Shown: in pieces, positions 8,268 through 17,160 of the stretch | How positions within the stretch are numbered: position 1 is the first letter of the stretch | How the letters are laid out: each line of letters opens with the position of its first letter | Assembly: GCA_029857955.1 (NCBI GenBank) | Contig: JAOUFY010000009.1 | Location: 1-58,244, forward strand | DNA: 58,244 nucleotides | Origin: Spirochaetia bacterium | GTDB lineage: Bacteria; Spirochaetota; Leptospiria; Turneriellales; JAOUFE01 | Direction of reading: 5' to 3' | Made by a program: the position numbers and the translations under genes | The notes under the pieces: generated by a model | The model's input: only the letters and a program-made list of their open reading frames with translations | Databases searched by the model: none | Told to the model about the DNA's origin: nothing

Positions 8268-9215
8268 TCAGTTTTTCTTTTTAAATTGATTCCAAATTAC
8301 CAAAACAGGACTCGCTACCATGTTTGAAGAATAAGCTCCAACACTTATTCCAAACAATAGTACAGAAGCCATGTCACGAAGTGTTTCATCTGCAATTAAA
8401 TATATTGCTAAAATAGAAATCAGTGTTGTTAACGTGGTATTAAATGATCTAGATAATGTTTCCGTTATAGAAATATTAACCTGTTTTTCAAAAGCAATAT
8501 TATTTCCTGTTTTGTGTAAATTCTCACGAAGGCGGTCAAATATAACCACAGTATCCATAACCGAATATCCTAAAATCGTAAGAAGAGCTGCTATAACTGG
8601 TATCGAAAGCGGAATTTGAAAAACACCTATAAAACTCATTGTAATGAGCAAATCATGTATAAGCGCTACAATTGCTGCTATCGCATAATCAAATTGAAAA
8701 CGTACGGTAATATAAACCATAATGAATAACAAAGCCCAAAGAAGTAATTTAATTGCTGATTTTTGCAAATAATCTCCAACAGTTGGTCCAACATGACTTG
8801 ATGAAATAAAATTTACTTTAAATGCATTATCTCCATAAATATCATTTGATATCAAATAATTTAAATAGTCAACAGAATTTGCTGAATATTTTCCTATCGC
8901 CAGATACTTTGCATCTTTTTCAGCTTCTTTTTCAAGACCAACACTATCTTGTGATCCAATTTCTACTTTCGATATATTATCAAATCCTTTGCCAGCGCTT
9001 AAAACAGTAGCGCTGATTTTTAATTTTTTAAAAGATTCTCTAAGTTTTTCTACAGTTACTTTATCATTGAGTTCAATCTCAAGCTTTATACCGCCTGAAA
9101 AATCAATACCTTTTCTAAATCCGTGTTTTTCAGAAAATGTATAAAATATCGAAAAAGAGATAACAATTATAGAGGCTAGTAAGCTAACCCACTTTAATTT
9201 CATAAACTGGATCAT
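8268..9215 (-). CDS. secF: Protein translocase subunit SecF
   Basis: SecF works with SecD and YajC beside SecYEG, using the proton gradient to pull secreted proteins through the inner membrane. The 315 residues show the N-terminal membrane helix, the periplasmic motif GIDFSGGIKLEIE at about residue 36, and five C-terminal membrane helices with the typical VMDTVVIFDRLREN segment. Its start overlaps the secD stop by 4 bases. It is the last gene of the yajC-unknown-secD-secF operon. Confidence 0.95.
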   Translation of the reverse strand: MIQFMKLKWVSLLASIIVISFSIFYTFSEKHGFRKGIDFSGGIKLEIELNDKVTVEKLRESFKKLKISATVLSAGKGFDNISKVEIGSQDSVGLEKEAEKDAKYLAIGKYSANSVDYLNYLISNDIYGDNAFKVNFISSSHVGPTVGDYLQKSAIKLLLWALLFIMVYITVRFQFDYAIAAIVALIHDLLITMSFIGVFQIPLSIPVIAALLTILGYSVMDTVVIFDRLRENLHKTGNNIAFEKQVNISITETLSRSFNTTLTTLISILAIYLIADETLRDMASVLLFGISVGAYSSNMVASPVLVIWNQFKKKN

Positions 9216-11110
9216 TTATCGTCTCCCGCTAAAACTACTTTTCTATACTTACCCCATCCAAAGGACATTCTTGTAACCCTCAGGTTATATATGATAAAGG
9301 CAAAAAACGACTTACTTACAAATAATGATGTAAATAACGATGTTAATATTCCAATAAATAGTGTTACAGCAAATCCTTTAATTGGACCTACACCAAATTG
9401 AAGAAGTAAAATTGCGGCAACAATTGTCGTAAGATTGCTGTCAAATATTGTCCAAAAACTCCTCTCATAAGCCATTTCAAGCGCTAATTTTAAAGATTTA
9501 CCTTTAAGGAGTTCTTCTCTGACTCGTTCATAAATAATTACGTTAGAATCTACGATCATACCAAAGGTAAGTACAACCCCCGCCAGCCCGGGAAGCGTAA
9601 TCGTATAATCAATCATCGCCAAGAAACCCGACATAAAAAGAACATTTAATAAAAGCGCAATTATAGAAATAACGCCCGGTAAATGATAATACATGATCAT
9701 AAAGGCAGCTACACCCACCATACCTAGTCCAATGGCCAAAACGCCATTTTCAATTGATTGCTTTCCAAGTGAAGGCCCGATGGAGCGTTCTTCAACAATT
9801 TTCATTGGAACCGGTAATGCACCTTCTCTTATGATCATAGCCAGGTCTTTGGCTTCTTGTGATGTAAAATCTCCTGATATGGTAGCCTGACCGTTTACAA
9901 TTGCACTTTTAATCGTTGGAAAAGATCGAACCTTGTCATCAATTAAAATCGCAAGAAACTTTCCAATATTCTCAGAAGTTACCTTCGCAAATTTCTTGGA
10001 ACCGTCTGGAGTCAGCACAAATTGTACAATTTGTTGAACATTTTCCTGATCAAAAGTTGCAAAAGTTTTTGGAGATATATCATCTCCAGATAACGATGCT
10101 TCACGCTCAAGCACAAGAAAATGTCTTGGTATTATACCTTTACTTTTTTGAGGATCCTTACTCCACGATACATAAATGCCAAATTTGTCAGGTAAATTAA
10201 TTTTTTTCTCTACTTCTTTAACGTAGGCTTCTTTTGCAGTGTCCCCGTTTAGTTCAAGGTATTTTTTAAAATAAGAATTTGCTTCATTTTGAAATTTTAC
10301 TTCTCCGTTTACAATAGGCGCAGATAAATGATATTCAACACGAGCGGTAGAAGAAACGATTTTTTTTGCCTGTTCCGGCGAAGCTACTCCTGGTAATGAA
10401 ATTTCTATTTTATCTTCTCCCTGCATACGAATCAGGGGTTCTGCTACACCGGTTTTATCTATACGGGAATGAATGATTTCGAGTGCACCTTGAATGTATT
10501 CTTTTTTCTGTTCACTGGTAAGCTCTATAAGTTTGGTAATTTGTCCAAGCTCATACTCAAGTTTCTTTTTTTCTTTTTTATCTTTTTCCTGTGCAATTTT
10601 AAGATTTAAGTCCTTTATATATGCAGCGGAATAGCGATCTTCAAGTTGTTTTTTCAACTTTGCAAAGTCAGCTTCCATTAAAAGGTTCATACCTCCTTGT
10701 AAATCTAGACCAAGTTTGAAGGGTTTTGCTTTCAGATTGTCTTCAACCCACAATTTCTTTATTTCAATTCTATCAGGATCAACGCCATATTGATGATATA
10801 ACTCATTGATAAACGCTGCCTGTACAAATCTTCCTGTTATTTTATATATGAAAGTTTTCTTTTCTTTTTCTGATTTTTGCTCATTTGTTTTTTCTGTGCT
10901 TACCTCAACAAGAACACCTTCAAATCTATTTTCATAATAGTGTGACAGATAGTTTTTTAGAGAATCTGCCGCCTTGTGAACTTCTTCTTCTGTAAGATTC
11001 GGTAAAAAATGAACTTCAATTGTTTTTGTACCTATATTGGGCCAGATGTATAAAAACGATATAACAATTACAAATAAAATTATAAAAAAAGACGACCTGC
11101 TGCTTTTCAA
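9212..11110 (-). CDS. secD: Protein translocase subunit SecD
   Basis: SecD is the larger RND-type partner of SecF. Motifs seen are GLDLQGGMNLLMEAD in the periplasmic D1 part, a central helical insert with many charged residues (about 150-200), and the membrane block with MIVDSNVIIYERVREE. I chose the TTG at 11108-11110 because AGGAGG lies five bases upstream and the following residues MKSSRSSFFIILF form the expected first membrane helix; a longer frame begins at 11152 without a ribosome site. The chosen start gives 632 residues, a normal size. Confidence 0.93.
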   Translation of the reverse strand: MKSSRSSFFIILFVIVISFLYIWPNIGTKTIEVHFLPNLTEEEVHKAADSLKNYLSHYYENRFEGVLVEVSTEKTNEQKSEKEKKTFIYKITGRFVQAAFINELYHQYGVDPDRIEIKKLWVEDNLKAKPFKLGLDLQGGMNLLMEADFAKLKKQLEDRYSAAYIKDLNLKIAQEKDKKEKKKLEYELGQITKLIELTSEQKKEYIQGALEIIHSRIDKTGVAEPLIRMQGEDKIEISLPGVASPEQAKKIVSSTARVEYHLSAPIVNGEVKFQNEANSYFKKYLELNGDTAKEAYVKEVEKKINLPDKFGIYVSWSKDPQKSKGIIPRHFLVLEREASLSGDDISPKTFATFDQENVQQIVQFVLTPDGSKKFAKVTSENIGKFLAILIDDKVRSFPTIKSAIVNGQATISGDFTSQEAKDLAMIIREGALPVPMKIVEERSIGPSLGKQSIENGVLAIGLGMVGVAAFMIMYYHLPGVISIIALLLNVLFMSGFLAMIDYTITLPGLAGVVLTFGMIVDSNVIIYERVREELLKGKSLKLALEMAYERSFWTIFDSNLTTIVAAILLLQFGVGPIKGFAVTLFIGILTSLFTSLFVSKSFFAFIIYNLRVTRMSFGWGKYRKVVLAGDDK

Positions 11111-11176
11111 ATTACCCTCCTTGAAATATGATTTAAATACAATTAAAACCAAACATAATTTTAATTGTATTTTTAT

Positions 11177-11749
11177 CTATTTTCTAGATCCTTGATGTTT
11201 TCGTACCTGACTACGATAAACGAGAACTATAATAATGATGCTGACTAAAACCAACGTTTGAGTCATATCGGGAAGTCTAATTTTTATTTTATCCAGACTT
11301 TTTCTAAAATTGATTTGTTCCTTTATTTGTTCTCTTATTTCAACTTTTTCAAGTTCTGATGATAAAAATTCCTGTTTATTTATATGATCTGGAATATGAC
11401 GAGTTTCATATAAAAAAGAAGGATCTTCAGGAGTCCATCTATATTGTTCGTTTAATTTGCCCTGCATCGCTGGATTGGTATAAACTGCCTTCGGTACTAT
11501 TGCCTTTGCTTCAGGATCTTTTTCTTGAGTTTCTGAATTATCTTTATTTGAATCTGCTTCTATGCTCTTTTCGCCAATTTGACTTTCTGACTGCTTGTCA
11601 ACAGTATTAGAATCTGCATTATTTGTTGGAATGTTTTGAGAATACAATGCATTGCTAAAATAACATGAAAAAATCAAGATAGCAATACATTGTATCTGTT
11701 TAAAAAATATTTTAAAATAGTTTTTTAAATTAATTTTGCCCATAGACAA
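11177..11749 (-). CDS. Unknown protein with signal peptide and C-terminal membrane helix, in the sec operon
   Basis: The 190 residues begin with a basic stretch and a hydrophobic segment (about 20-36) that looks like a signal peptide ending near ALYSQ. A low-complexity Asn/Ser/Glu/Asp linker follows (about 38-85), then a charged helical region, then one membrane helix (TLVLVSIIIIVLVY, about 165-178) with a basic cytoplasmic tail. The predicted topology is a periplasmic domain tethered by its C-terminus. It sits 6 bases after yajC and 66 bases before the chosen secD start, so it is almost surely co-expressed with the translocase. I do not recognise the family. Confidence 0.75.
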   Translation of the reverse strand: MSMGKINLKNYFKIFFKQIQCIAILIFSCYFSNALYSQNIPTNNADSNTVDKQSESQIGEKSIEADSNKDNSETQEKDPEAKAIVPKAVYTNPAMQGKLNEQYRWTPEDPSFLYETRHIPDHINKQEFLSSELEKVEIREQIKEQINFRKSLDKIKIRLPDMTQTLVLVSIIIIVLVYRSQVRKHQGSRK

Positions 11750-11755
11750 TTCAGC

Positions 11756-12169
11756 TTAAGCCTTCTTGCCTTTTTTTTCTTCTTTTTTTATTTGAGGATT
11801 GATCGCCTCAATTGCGTTTGAACTGACTTCAATTTTTACATCGTCGGCAATTTTTATCACGACAATACCTTCTTGTTCTTTAACGCCAACAACCGTACCC
11901 CATATACCGCCGCGAGTTACCACTCGATCACCCTTGGAAAGATTTTTTTGAGACTCTCTAAGCGCTTTTTCTTTTTTATATTGCGGTCTCATAAAAAGTA
12001 TATACAAACCTACAATAAGTAAAAGAGGAAGTAATAATGTCCAAACTGCTCCGATTGGCTCAGGCTTATTGTGCATGGCTGCTGGAGCATCAACTACCTG
12101 AATTTCAGTTTTATTAACTGGTCCGGTAGATGAAGTAACCTCTGCTAAAATAAATTCTTGTGTATTCAT
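11756..12169 (-). CDS. yajC: Preprotein translocase subunit YajC
   Basis: A small SecDF-associated inner-membrane protein. Residues about 41-62 form the single membrane helix, followed at once by the family signature LYILFMRPQYKKEKALRE and the KGDRVVTRGGIWGTVVGV domain. The total of 137 residues is slightly long because of about 30 extra residues before the helix. First gene of the sec operon, divergent from lptB with 132 bases between. Confidence 0.93.
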   Translation of the reverse strand: MNTQEFILAEVTSSTGPVNKTEIQVVDAPAAMHNKPEPIGAVWTLLLPLLLIVGLYILFMRPQYKKEKALRESQKNLSKGDRVVTRGGIWGTVVGVKEQEGIVVIKIADDVKIEVSSNAIEAINPQIKKEEKKGKKA

Positions 12170-12301
12170 AAAGTCAAAATTCGTTTGAATGACCCTTCGT
12201 CAAATATTTATCTATGAAATGCAGTTTGTCTTGCTAAAGATAAAAAAAGGGCCCCGAAAACAAGTCCTTGACAGAGAGATTCCATTTTTTGTACTCCATA
12301 A

Positions 12302-13123
12302 TTGTCCGTGAAAAAAATTGTTAATAAGTTTAAAGGTTATTTTAAATCTTCAGAAGATCATAGTGGAATTTCTGCATTTGGAAATGATTATTTATATCAA
12401 AGTATCATTCTCAGGGTTGAAAATTTAAAGAAAAAATACGGTAAACGTGTTGTTGTCAGTGATGTTTCTTTTAATATTAAACAGGGTGAAATTGTCGGCT
12501 TATTAGGACCAAATGGCGCCGGTAAAACCACTTCATTTTATATGACCATGGGTCTGGTTCGACAGACAGCAGGGAGTGTTTTTCTTGGCGACAAGGATAT
12601 TTCGACAATGCCCATGTATATGCGCGCCAGACATGGTATTGGTTATCTGCCCCAGGAAGAGTCTATTTTTCGTAAACTTACCGTAAGAGAAAACATTGAA
12701 GCTATACTTGAGATTAAAAAGCTTTCAAAAGAACAAATTTATTTAAAAACTGATGAATTGTTAAAAGAACTTGAAATTGGACATGTTCAATCTCAAGCGG
12801 GAATGACCCTTTCAGGGGGAGAACGGCGACGTGTAGAAATTGCTCGTTGTCTAGCCTCTGATCCGAAGTTTATTTTACTTGATGAGCCCTTTGCCGGAGT
12901 TGACCCCATTGCCGTTAAAGATATTCAAAAAATTATTTTTAAACTTAAAGAAAAAAATCTTGGAATTTTAATTACAGATCATAATGTCAGAGAGACTTTA
13001 AAAATTACCGACAGGGCTTATATTATGTTTAACGGCGAGGTCTTAATAGAAGGTAACGCAAACAAACTTATTAAAGACAAGAAAGCCCGTGAAATATATC
13101 TTGGCGATGATTTTAAACTATAA
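12302..13123 (+). CDS. lptB: LPS export ABC transporter ATP-binding protein LptB
   Basis: The ATPase that drives lipopolysaccharide transport from the inner to the outer membrane with LptFG. Seen are Walker A GPNGAGKTT, signature LSGGERRRVEIAR, Walker B FILLDEPFAGVDP and H-loop ITDHNVRETL; the last two with the YLGDDF C-terminus are diagnostic of LptB rather than of other ABC ATPases. The N-terminus carries about 30 residues more than usual. No ATG is available; the start is TTG at 12302 or GTG at 12308, neither with a good ribosome site. It is followed by rpoN and hpf, the order known from proteobacteria. Confidence 0.92.
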   Translation: MSVKKIVNKFKGYFKSSEDHSGISAFGNDYLYQSIILRVENLKKKYGKRVVVSDVSFNIKQGEIVGLLGPNGAGKTTSFYMTMGLVRQTAGSVFLGDKDISTMPMYMRARHGIGYLPQEESIFRKLTVRENIEAILEIKKLSKEQIYLKTDELLKELEIGHVQSQAGMTLSGGERRRVEIARCLASDPKFILLDEPFAGVDPIAVKDIQKIIFKLKEKNLGILITDHNVRETLKITDRAYIMFNGEVLIEGNANKLIKDKKAREIYLGDDFKL

Positions 13124-13141
13124 TTTTAAAAATAATTAATA

Positions 13142-14470
13142 ATGGCAAATCTCAGACAAAGACAAAGCGCTTCGGTTCGGGTAAAATCAGGAATATCGCT
13201 TAATCTTAAAAAATCACTTGAAATTTTAAGTTTAAATACTTTGGAATTATCACAAAATATTCAAAAAAGTTTATTGGAAAATATATTTTTAGAAGAAATT
13301 CGACCTCCAGAAGTTTCTTTGGATGAATTTATTTTACATCATAAAATTTCAAACAAAAGCAGCGAGTCAAATATGGAAGACTTTACCTACAGGGATAAAA
13401 GCCTTCAAGACCATCTTTTAGAACAGGTAAGCGTATCTAACTTAAATGATCATCTCAAAGAACTTGCCAACATAATCATTACCTCGATAAATAAAAATGG
13501 TTTTATTAAAGAAGATCATGATACAATTGCGATTAATAATGGATTTTCTAAAAGAGAATTATCAAAAGTAATGGATTTTTTTTTGCAGCTTGAACCGCTC
13601 GGGGTTTGTGCTAAAAATACCTGGCAGTGTCTGGAATGGCAGGCTAAGGTAAAGTATCCAGATGATGTTATTTTATCTGATGTTATTTCTATTCTTCAAC
13701 AGGGGCAAAAGGAAATAACGGAACTGGATGAGAACGCTATTCAGGCTTTAACAATATACATTAATCTCGAAGAAAGTAAAATCCGCGATGCATTAAAAAA
13801 ATTAAAAACCCTTGAAGTAAATCCTGCAGCTAGATATAGCGCAGGTGAACAAAATTACATCATTCCAGAGATTATTTTTTCTGTAAAAGAACAAAATATT
13901 CAATTAAACTTTACAAACCCATTACTACCCGATGTTAATTTAAATACAGACATGTTTACCAGTTTAAAAAAAGATAAAAACATCAAGCAATGGCGGGTTA
14001 TGTTTCATGAAGCGCAAAATCTTTTAAAAAGCGTTGAGTACAGAAAAAATGCCATGTTGAAAATTGCTAAAATCATTGCAAATAAACAAAAATTATTTTT
14101 TTTTAAAGGAGAGAAGTACTTAAAACCAATGATTTTAAAAGATGTCGCTGAAATTGCCCAGTTAAATATTTCGACAGTTTCACGAATTATGAAAAATAAA
14201 TATTGCATTACTCCCTATGGAATTTTTCCGCTTTCGTATTTTTTGTTAAAAAAAATAAAAAGCATAGACGATGAAATTCTTGGAGTAGAAGATTTAAAAA
14301 AAGCCATTAAATTTATTGTAGAACAGGAAAATCATGTAAAACCTTTGCCGGATGTATTAATTGTAGAAAAGCTAAAGGAATTCGGTTTTAATATTAAACG
14401 AAGAACGGTTACAAAATATAGAAAATTACTACACATCCCATCTGCAAAGCAAAGAACGGTAAAAAAATAA
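13142..14470 (+). CDS. rpoN: RNA polymerase sigma-54 factor
   Basis: Sigma-54 recognises -24/-12 promoters and needs an enhancer-binding ATPase to open them. The N-terminal activator-interacting region has the Leu/Gln pattern (ISLNLKKSLEILSLNTLEL); the central core-binding region follows; a helix-turn-helix (AEIAQLNISTVSRIMKNK) lies at about 340-357; the C-terminal RpoN box is a variant (KRRTVTKYRKLL). At 442 residues it is near normal. It starts 18 bases after lptB and precedes hpf. Confidence 0.93.
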   Translation: MANLRQRQSASVRVKSGISLNLKKSLEILSLNTLELSQNIQKSLLENIFLEEIRPPEVSLDEFILHHKISNKSSESNMEDFTYRDKSLQDHLLEQVSVSNLNDHLKELANIIITSINKNGFIKEDHDTIAINNGFSKRELSKVMDFFLQLEPLGVCAKNTWQCLEWQAKVKYPDDVILSDVISILQQGQKEITELDENAIQALTIYINLEESKIRDALKKLKTLEVNPAARYSAGEQNYIIPEIIFSVKEQNIQLNFTNPLLPDVNLNTDMFTSLKKDKNIKQWRVMFHEAQNLLKSVEYRKNAMLKIAKIIANKQKLFFFKGEKYLKPMILKDVAEIAQLNISTVSRIMKNKYCITPYGIFPLSYFLLKKIKSIDDEILGVEDLKKAIKFIVEQENHVKPLPDVLIVEKLKEFGFNIKRRTVTKYRKLLHIPSAKQRTVKK

Positions 14471-14566
14471 AATTATTGTATATTTTAACAAACAATAAAT
14501 TAAAATATAAAAAAATTAAGCTATTAAAGGCCTACTTTAATATACTAATACTTAAGGAAGAAAACT

Positions 14567-15304
14567 ATGAACATTGCATTTTATTTTAAAAATCTGGAAC
14601 CAACAGATGCGATCAAAGAATATTGCAAAGAGAAGGTCGGTAAAATTAAAGATCGACTTCATCACATTGAAGCAGTTGATGTACGTTTTAAACTTCTCAG
14701 ACAAAATCAGGTATGTGAAATTACTGTGCATGCGGATGCTACAGTCTTTCATGTTCAAAAGCAAGATAAGGATCTTTATGCGTCGATTGATGCAGCTGTG
14801 GATATTTTGAACATTCAAATAGATAAATACCATAAAAAAATTGGCGAAAAAAGCACTGCCTTTGAAGCAATGCCGACTAGAGAAAATGAATTGTCTAAAG
14901 AAGATCATACAATTCAGGTTTATCAGGCTCCTGTAAAACCAATGACCGATCTTGAAGCAATATTACAACTTCAAAGTGAAAAGTTTAAATTTCATATGTA
15001 TCATCATATTGAAGAAAAAAGGTATTCCATGGTATTTGCCCGACCTGATGGAAATTACTCTTTAATTTCGCCTACTAAAGAACTTGGTCAATATGAAGAG
15101 AAAATAGTTAAAATGAAAGAGAATAGTTTAAAAGATATTTCTTATTCATTATATCCTCTTTCTATTTTATCTGTTTCAGAGGCGATTGAACAGCGTAATG
15201 AAAACAATCTCGAATATTTAGCATTTGTAAATGAAGAATCTCGAAGATTGAATGTTCTATTTATTTCTAAAAACGGCGAACTAGCGTTGAAAAAACCTCT
15301 ATAA
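14567..15304 (+). CDS. hpf: Long-form ribosome hibernation promoting factor, C-terminal domain apparently duplicated
   Basis: The N-terminal 100 residues are the HPF/RaiA domain that binds the 30S decoding centre (start MNIAFYFKNLEPTDAIKEY). A linker leads to the dimerisation domain of long HPFs at about 125-170 (KPMTDLEAILQL then MVFARPDGNYSLISP). An extra 70 residues follow whose end (SVSEAIEQ, then NVLFISKNGELALKKP) aligns by eye with that domain, so it seems present twice. Long HPFs are normally about 170-190 residues; this one has 245. The family joins two 30S subunits into inactive 100S ribosomes during starvation. Third gene after lptB and rpoN. The hairpin just downstream is oriented to terminate nth. 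Confidence 0.88.
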   Translation: MNIAFYFKNLEPTDAIKEYCKEKVGKIKDRLHHIEAVDVRFKLLRQNQVCEITVHADATVFHVQKQDKDLYASIDAAVDILNIQIDKYHKKIGEKSTAFEAMPTRENELSKEDHTIQVYQAPVKPMTDLEAILQLQSEKFKFHMYHHIEEKRYSMVFARPDGNYSLISPTKELGQYEEKIVKMKENSLKDISYSLYPLSILSVSEAIEQRNENNLEYLAFVNEESRRLNVLFISKNGELALKKPL

Positions 15305-15306
15305 TC

Positions 15307-15344
15307 AAAAAAATTATCATCCCGCGCCAAGCGTGGGATGATAA
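15307..15344 (-). terminator. Intrinsic terminator of nth
   Basis: TTATCATCCC (15314-15323) pairs with GGGATGATAA (15335-15344), and the stem continues inward with further G-C pairs. On the minus strand it is followed by seven T residues, so it terminates nth. On the plus strand the stem lies between hpf and nth without a T-run, so bidirectional action is doubtful. Confidence 0.85.
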
Positions 15345-15358
15345 CAATCTTCAAAGTC

Positions 15359-15988
15359 TCATTTAATTTTAGTTGTTTTCATTGCCGAAGGGCATAATTT
15401 GTTTAAAAAGCAACCGTCACAATCAGGTTTGCGAGCCATACAAAATTTTCGGCCATGATAAATTAAGTATAATGACAGATCTTTCCAGTATTCTCTTGGG
15501 ATAACTGACATTAGATCTTTTTCAATTTTTACCGGATTTTGGCTGGTGGTCCATCCGAGCCGATTGGAGAGTCTTTTAACATGAGTGTCGACCACAAAAC
15601 CAATAGATGTTTTAAATGCGCAATCCATAATTACGTTGGCAGTTTTTCTGCCGATTCCGGGGAGCTTTAAAAGAGTATCAAAATCATTTGGGATCTTTCC
15701 ATTAAATTGTTCACTGACGATTATAGCCAGTTGTTTAATATTTTTTGCCTTATTTTTATAGAAACCCGTAGAAAAAACTATTTTTTCAATTTCTCTGATA
15801 TCAGCTTTTGCCAGAGAAGTCATATCCGGAAAATGTTTAAATAGTTCAGGGGTAACTTTATTTACCTGATTGTCTGTAGTTTGAGCAGATAAAACGACAG
15901 CAATTGCAAGTTGTTCGTTTGTCGCATGTTGAAGGGGAGTTTCTGGCTTTCCATAATGATCTTGCAGAAGTGAATAAATTTGATTTAT
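15359..15988 (-). CDS. nth: Endonuclease III, no standard start codon visible
   Basis: A DNA glycosylase/AP lyase for oxidised pyrimidines. The frame contains the helix-hairpin-helix LPGIGRKTANV with the catalytic Lys, VVDTHVKRL with the catalytic Asp, and a [4Fe-4S] cluster motif C-x6-C-x2-C-x5-C at the end. The first ATG (15821-15823) would give only 154 residues and lose the first helices, but the same frame is open upstream and encodes conserved Nth sequence (AIAVVLSAQTTDNQVNKV). It runs back to a TGA at 16040-16042 with no ATG, GTG or TTG. I place the start near the ATA at 15986-15988 (ATT at 15977 is the alternative), giving the normal 209 residues. The exact start is uncertain. Confidence 0.85.
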   Translation of the reverse strand: MNQIYSLLQDHYGKPETPLQHATNEQLAIAVVLSAQTTDNQVNKVTPELFKHFPDMTSLAKADIREIEKIVFSTGFYKNKAKNIKQLAIIVSEQFNGKIPNDFDTLLKLPGIGRKTANVIMDCAFKTSIGFVVDTHVKRLSNRLGWTTSQNPVKIEKDLMSVIPREYWKDLSLYLIYHGRKFCMARKPDCDGCFLNKLCPSAMKTTKIK

Positions 15989-16119
15989 GTTTTTTAAATT
16001 GCCGATAAGACGATGATTTTTTCTGTGTCGTTGACTTTGTCAAATAAAATTTTGAGAAAATATGCAGAGATGATCGATGATCAATAAAATTATTTTGATG
16101 CGAATTTGTAAAAACGTTC

Positions 16120-16162
16120 GTACTTAGAGCGCGTCCCAAAACTTGGACGCTCTCTTAAGTAC
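16120..16162. repeat. Imperfect inverted repeat between nth and the next gene
   Basis: GTACTTA (16120-16126) pairs with TAAGTAC (16156-16162), and inside it AGAGC and GTCC pair with GCTCT and GGAC around CAAAACTT. It lies in the divergent region between nth and the first surface-protein gene. No T-run follows on either strand, so the role is unclear. Confidence 0.4.
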
Positions 16163-16275
16163 ATCAAATGTATGGTATTCAAAATTATAACGGACGATCT
16201 TTTAGCTTTGCAAATGTACAACTTTATTTAACAAAAGTTGTCTTGACGAGGGTGTAAATACAAAAGGAGTATTGT

Positions 16276-16917
16276 ATGAAAATGTTTAAGAAGAAAATTA
16301 TTTTAAGCGTAATTTCAGGTTTAGTTTTAAGCTCCGCTGTTTCGGCGGAAAAATTGCGGATTACAGCGCTTGGCGGGGGATCTGTTCCGTTGGTTTTTAT
16401 GGATCCAATGCCTCAGTTGACCGTTTTTGTACCAGATTTTGGTACGACTTTTGGGGGCCAGATAACAGCAGATTTTATCCCCATGTTAAAATTTGATGCT
16501 GGTTTGTTATATAAAAAAACAAGCTATTCGTCGATCACGGCGAGTTTACCACCGGCAGAATTCAAAACAAGTTATGAGCATCTTTTTATTCCGGTCACAG
16601 CTCGTATTGAATTATTGGCTTTTTCTTTCGGGTTGGGCGCTTATTATGCCATGCCATTGAAAGATGAAGTTTCCTACAGGAGTATTTCACCAACTACGGG
16701 TTCAACAACTTCTACCTTTGCCAAGAGCAATTTAAACGGATCAAATTATGGTCTTATGGCAACTCTTGGTTTCAGGTATAAATTACCACTTATTCCTCTC
16801 GGATTTTTGGCAGACGTATGGTTTTTGCAAGGTTTAAACGAACTTTCCACCCTGTCGAATGTATCACGCAAACAAAGTGATGTACAGTTTTTACTTGGGG
16901 TAAGTCTATATCTTTAA
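16276..16917 (+). CDS. Small outer-membrane-type protein, paralogue 1
   Basis: The 213 residues begin with a signal peptide (basic start, hydrophobic core, likely cut after AVSA near residue 24). The mature protein shows alternating amphipathic strands, with motifs RITALGG, GFRYKLPLIPLGFLADVWFLQGLNE and a C-terminus GVSLYL. The size and strand pattern suit an 8-10-strand outer-membrane barrel. The next gene is a clear paralogue. The start has a good ribosome site (GGAG, 8 bases upstream). No named family is recognised. Confidence 0.7.
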   Translation: MKMFKKKIILSVISGLVLSSAVSAEKLRITALGGGSVPLVFMDPMPQLTVFVPDFGTTFGGQITADFIPMLKFDAGLLYKKTSYSSITASLPPAEFKTSYEHLFIPVTARIELLAFSFGLGAYYAMPLKDEVSYRSISPTTGSTTSTFAKSNLNGSNYGLMATLGFRYKLPLIPLGFLADVWFLQGLNELSTLSNVSRKQSDVQFLLGVSLYL

Positions 16918-16943
16918 GAAGATCATTTTTATCTAGTATGAAT

Positions 16944-16977
16944 TTAGGGTTAGTGGATGATTCACCATTAACCTTAA
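16944..16977 (+). terminator. Hairpin after surface-protein gene 1
   Basis: An 11-bp stem pairs AGGGTTAGTGG (16946-16956) with CCATTAACCTT (16965-16975) including two G-T pairs, loop ATGATTCA. A weak T-run (AAGTTTTAATG) follows. A moderate terminator candidate separating the two paralogues, which would then have their own promoters. Confidence 0.5.
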
Positions 16978-17160
16978 GTTTTAATGATTAATTTTACATA
17001 AATTTCGATATTCGGCAGATGAAGCGGTGTATATCCCGGTTATCAAATACTATAAGGTAAAAAAATAGTATTCAAGATATGGCTAATATTAATAATCATT
17101 TTTAAATATCATAATAATGATCATCTGAGAATTTGCATATATATACAAGAGAGGAATAAC

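Noticed and set aside
15858..16139. A 93-codon minus-strand frame upstream of nth
   Set aside because: It is out of frame with nth and Ser/Lys-rich; the conserved Nth sequence is in the other frame. A +1 shift from it into nth would be needed and no clear slip site supports it.
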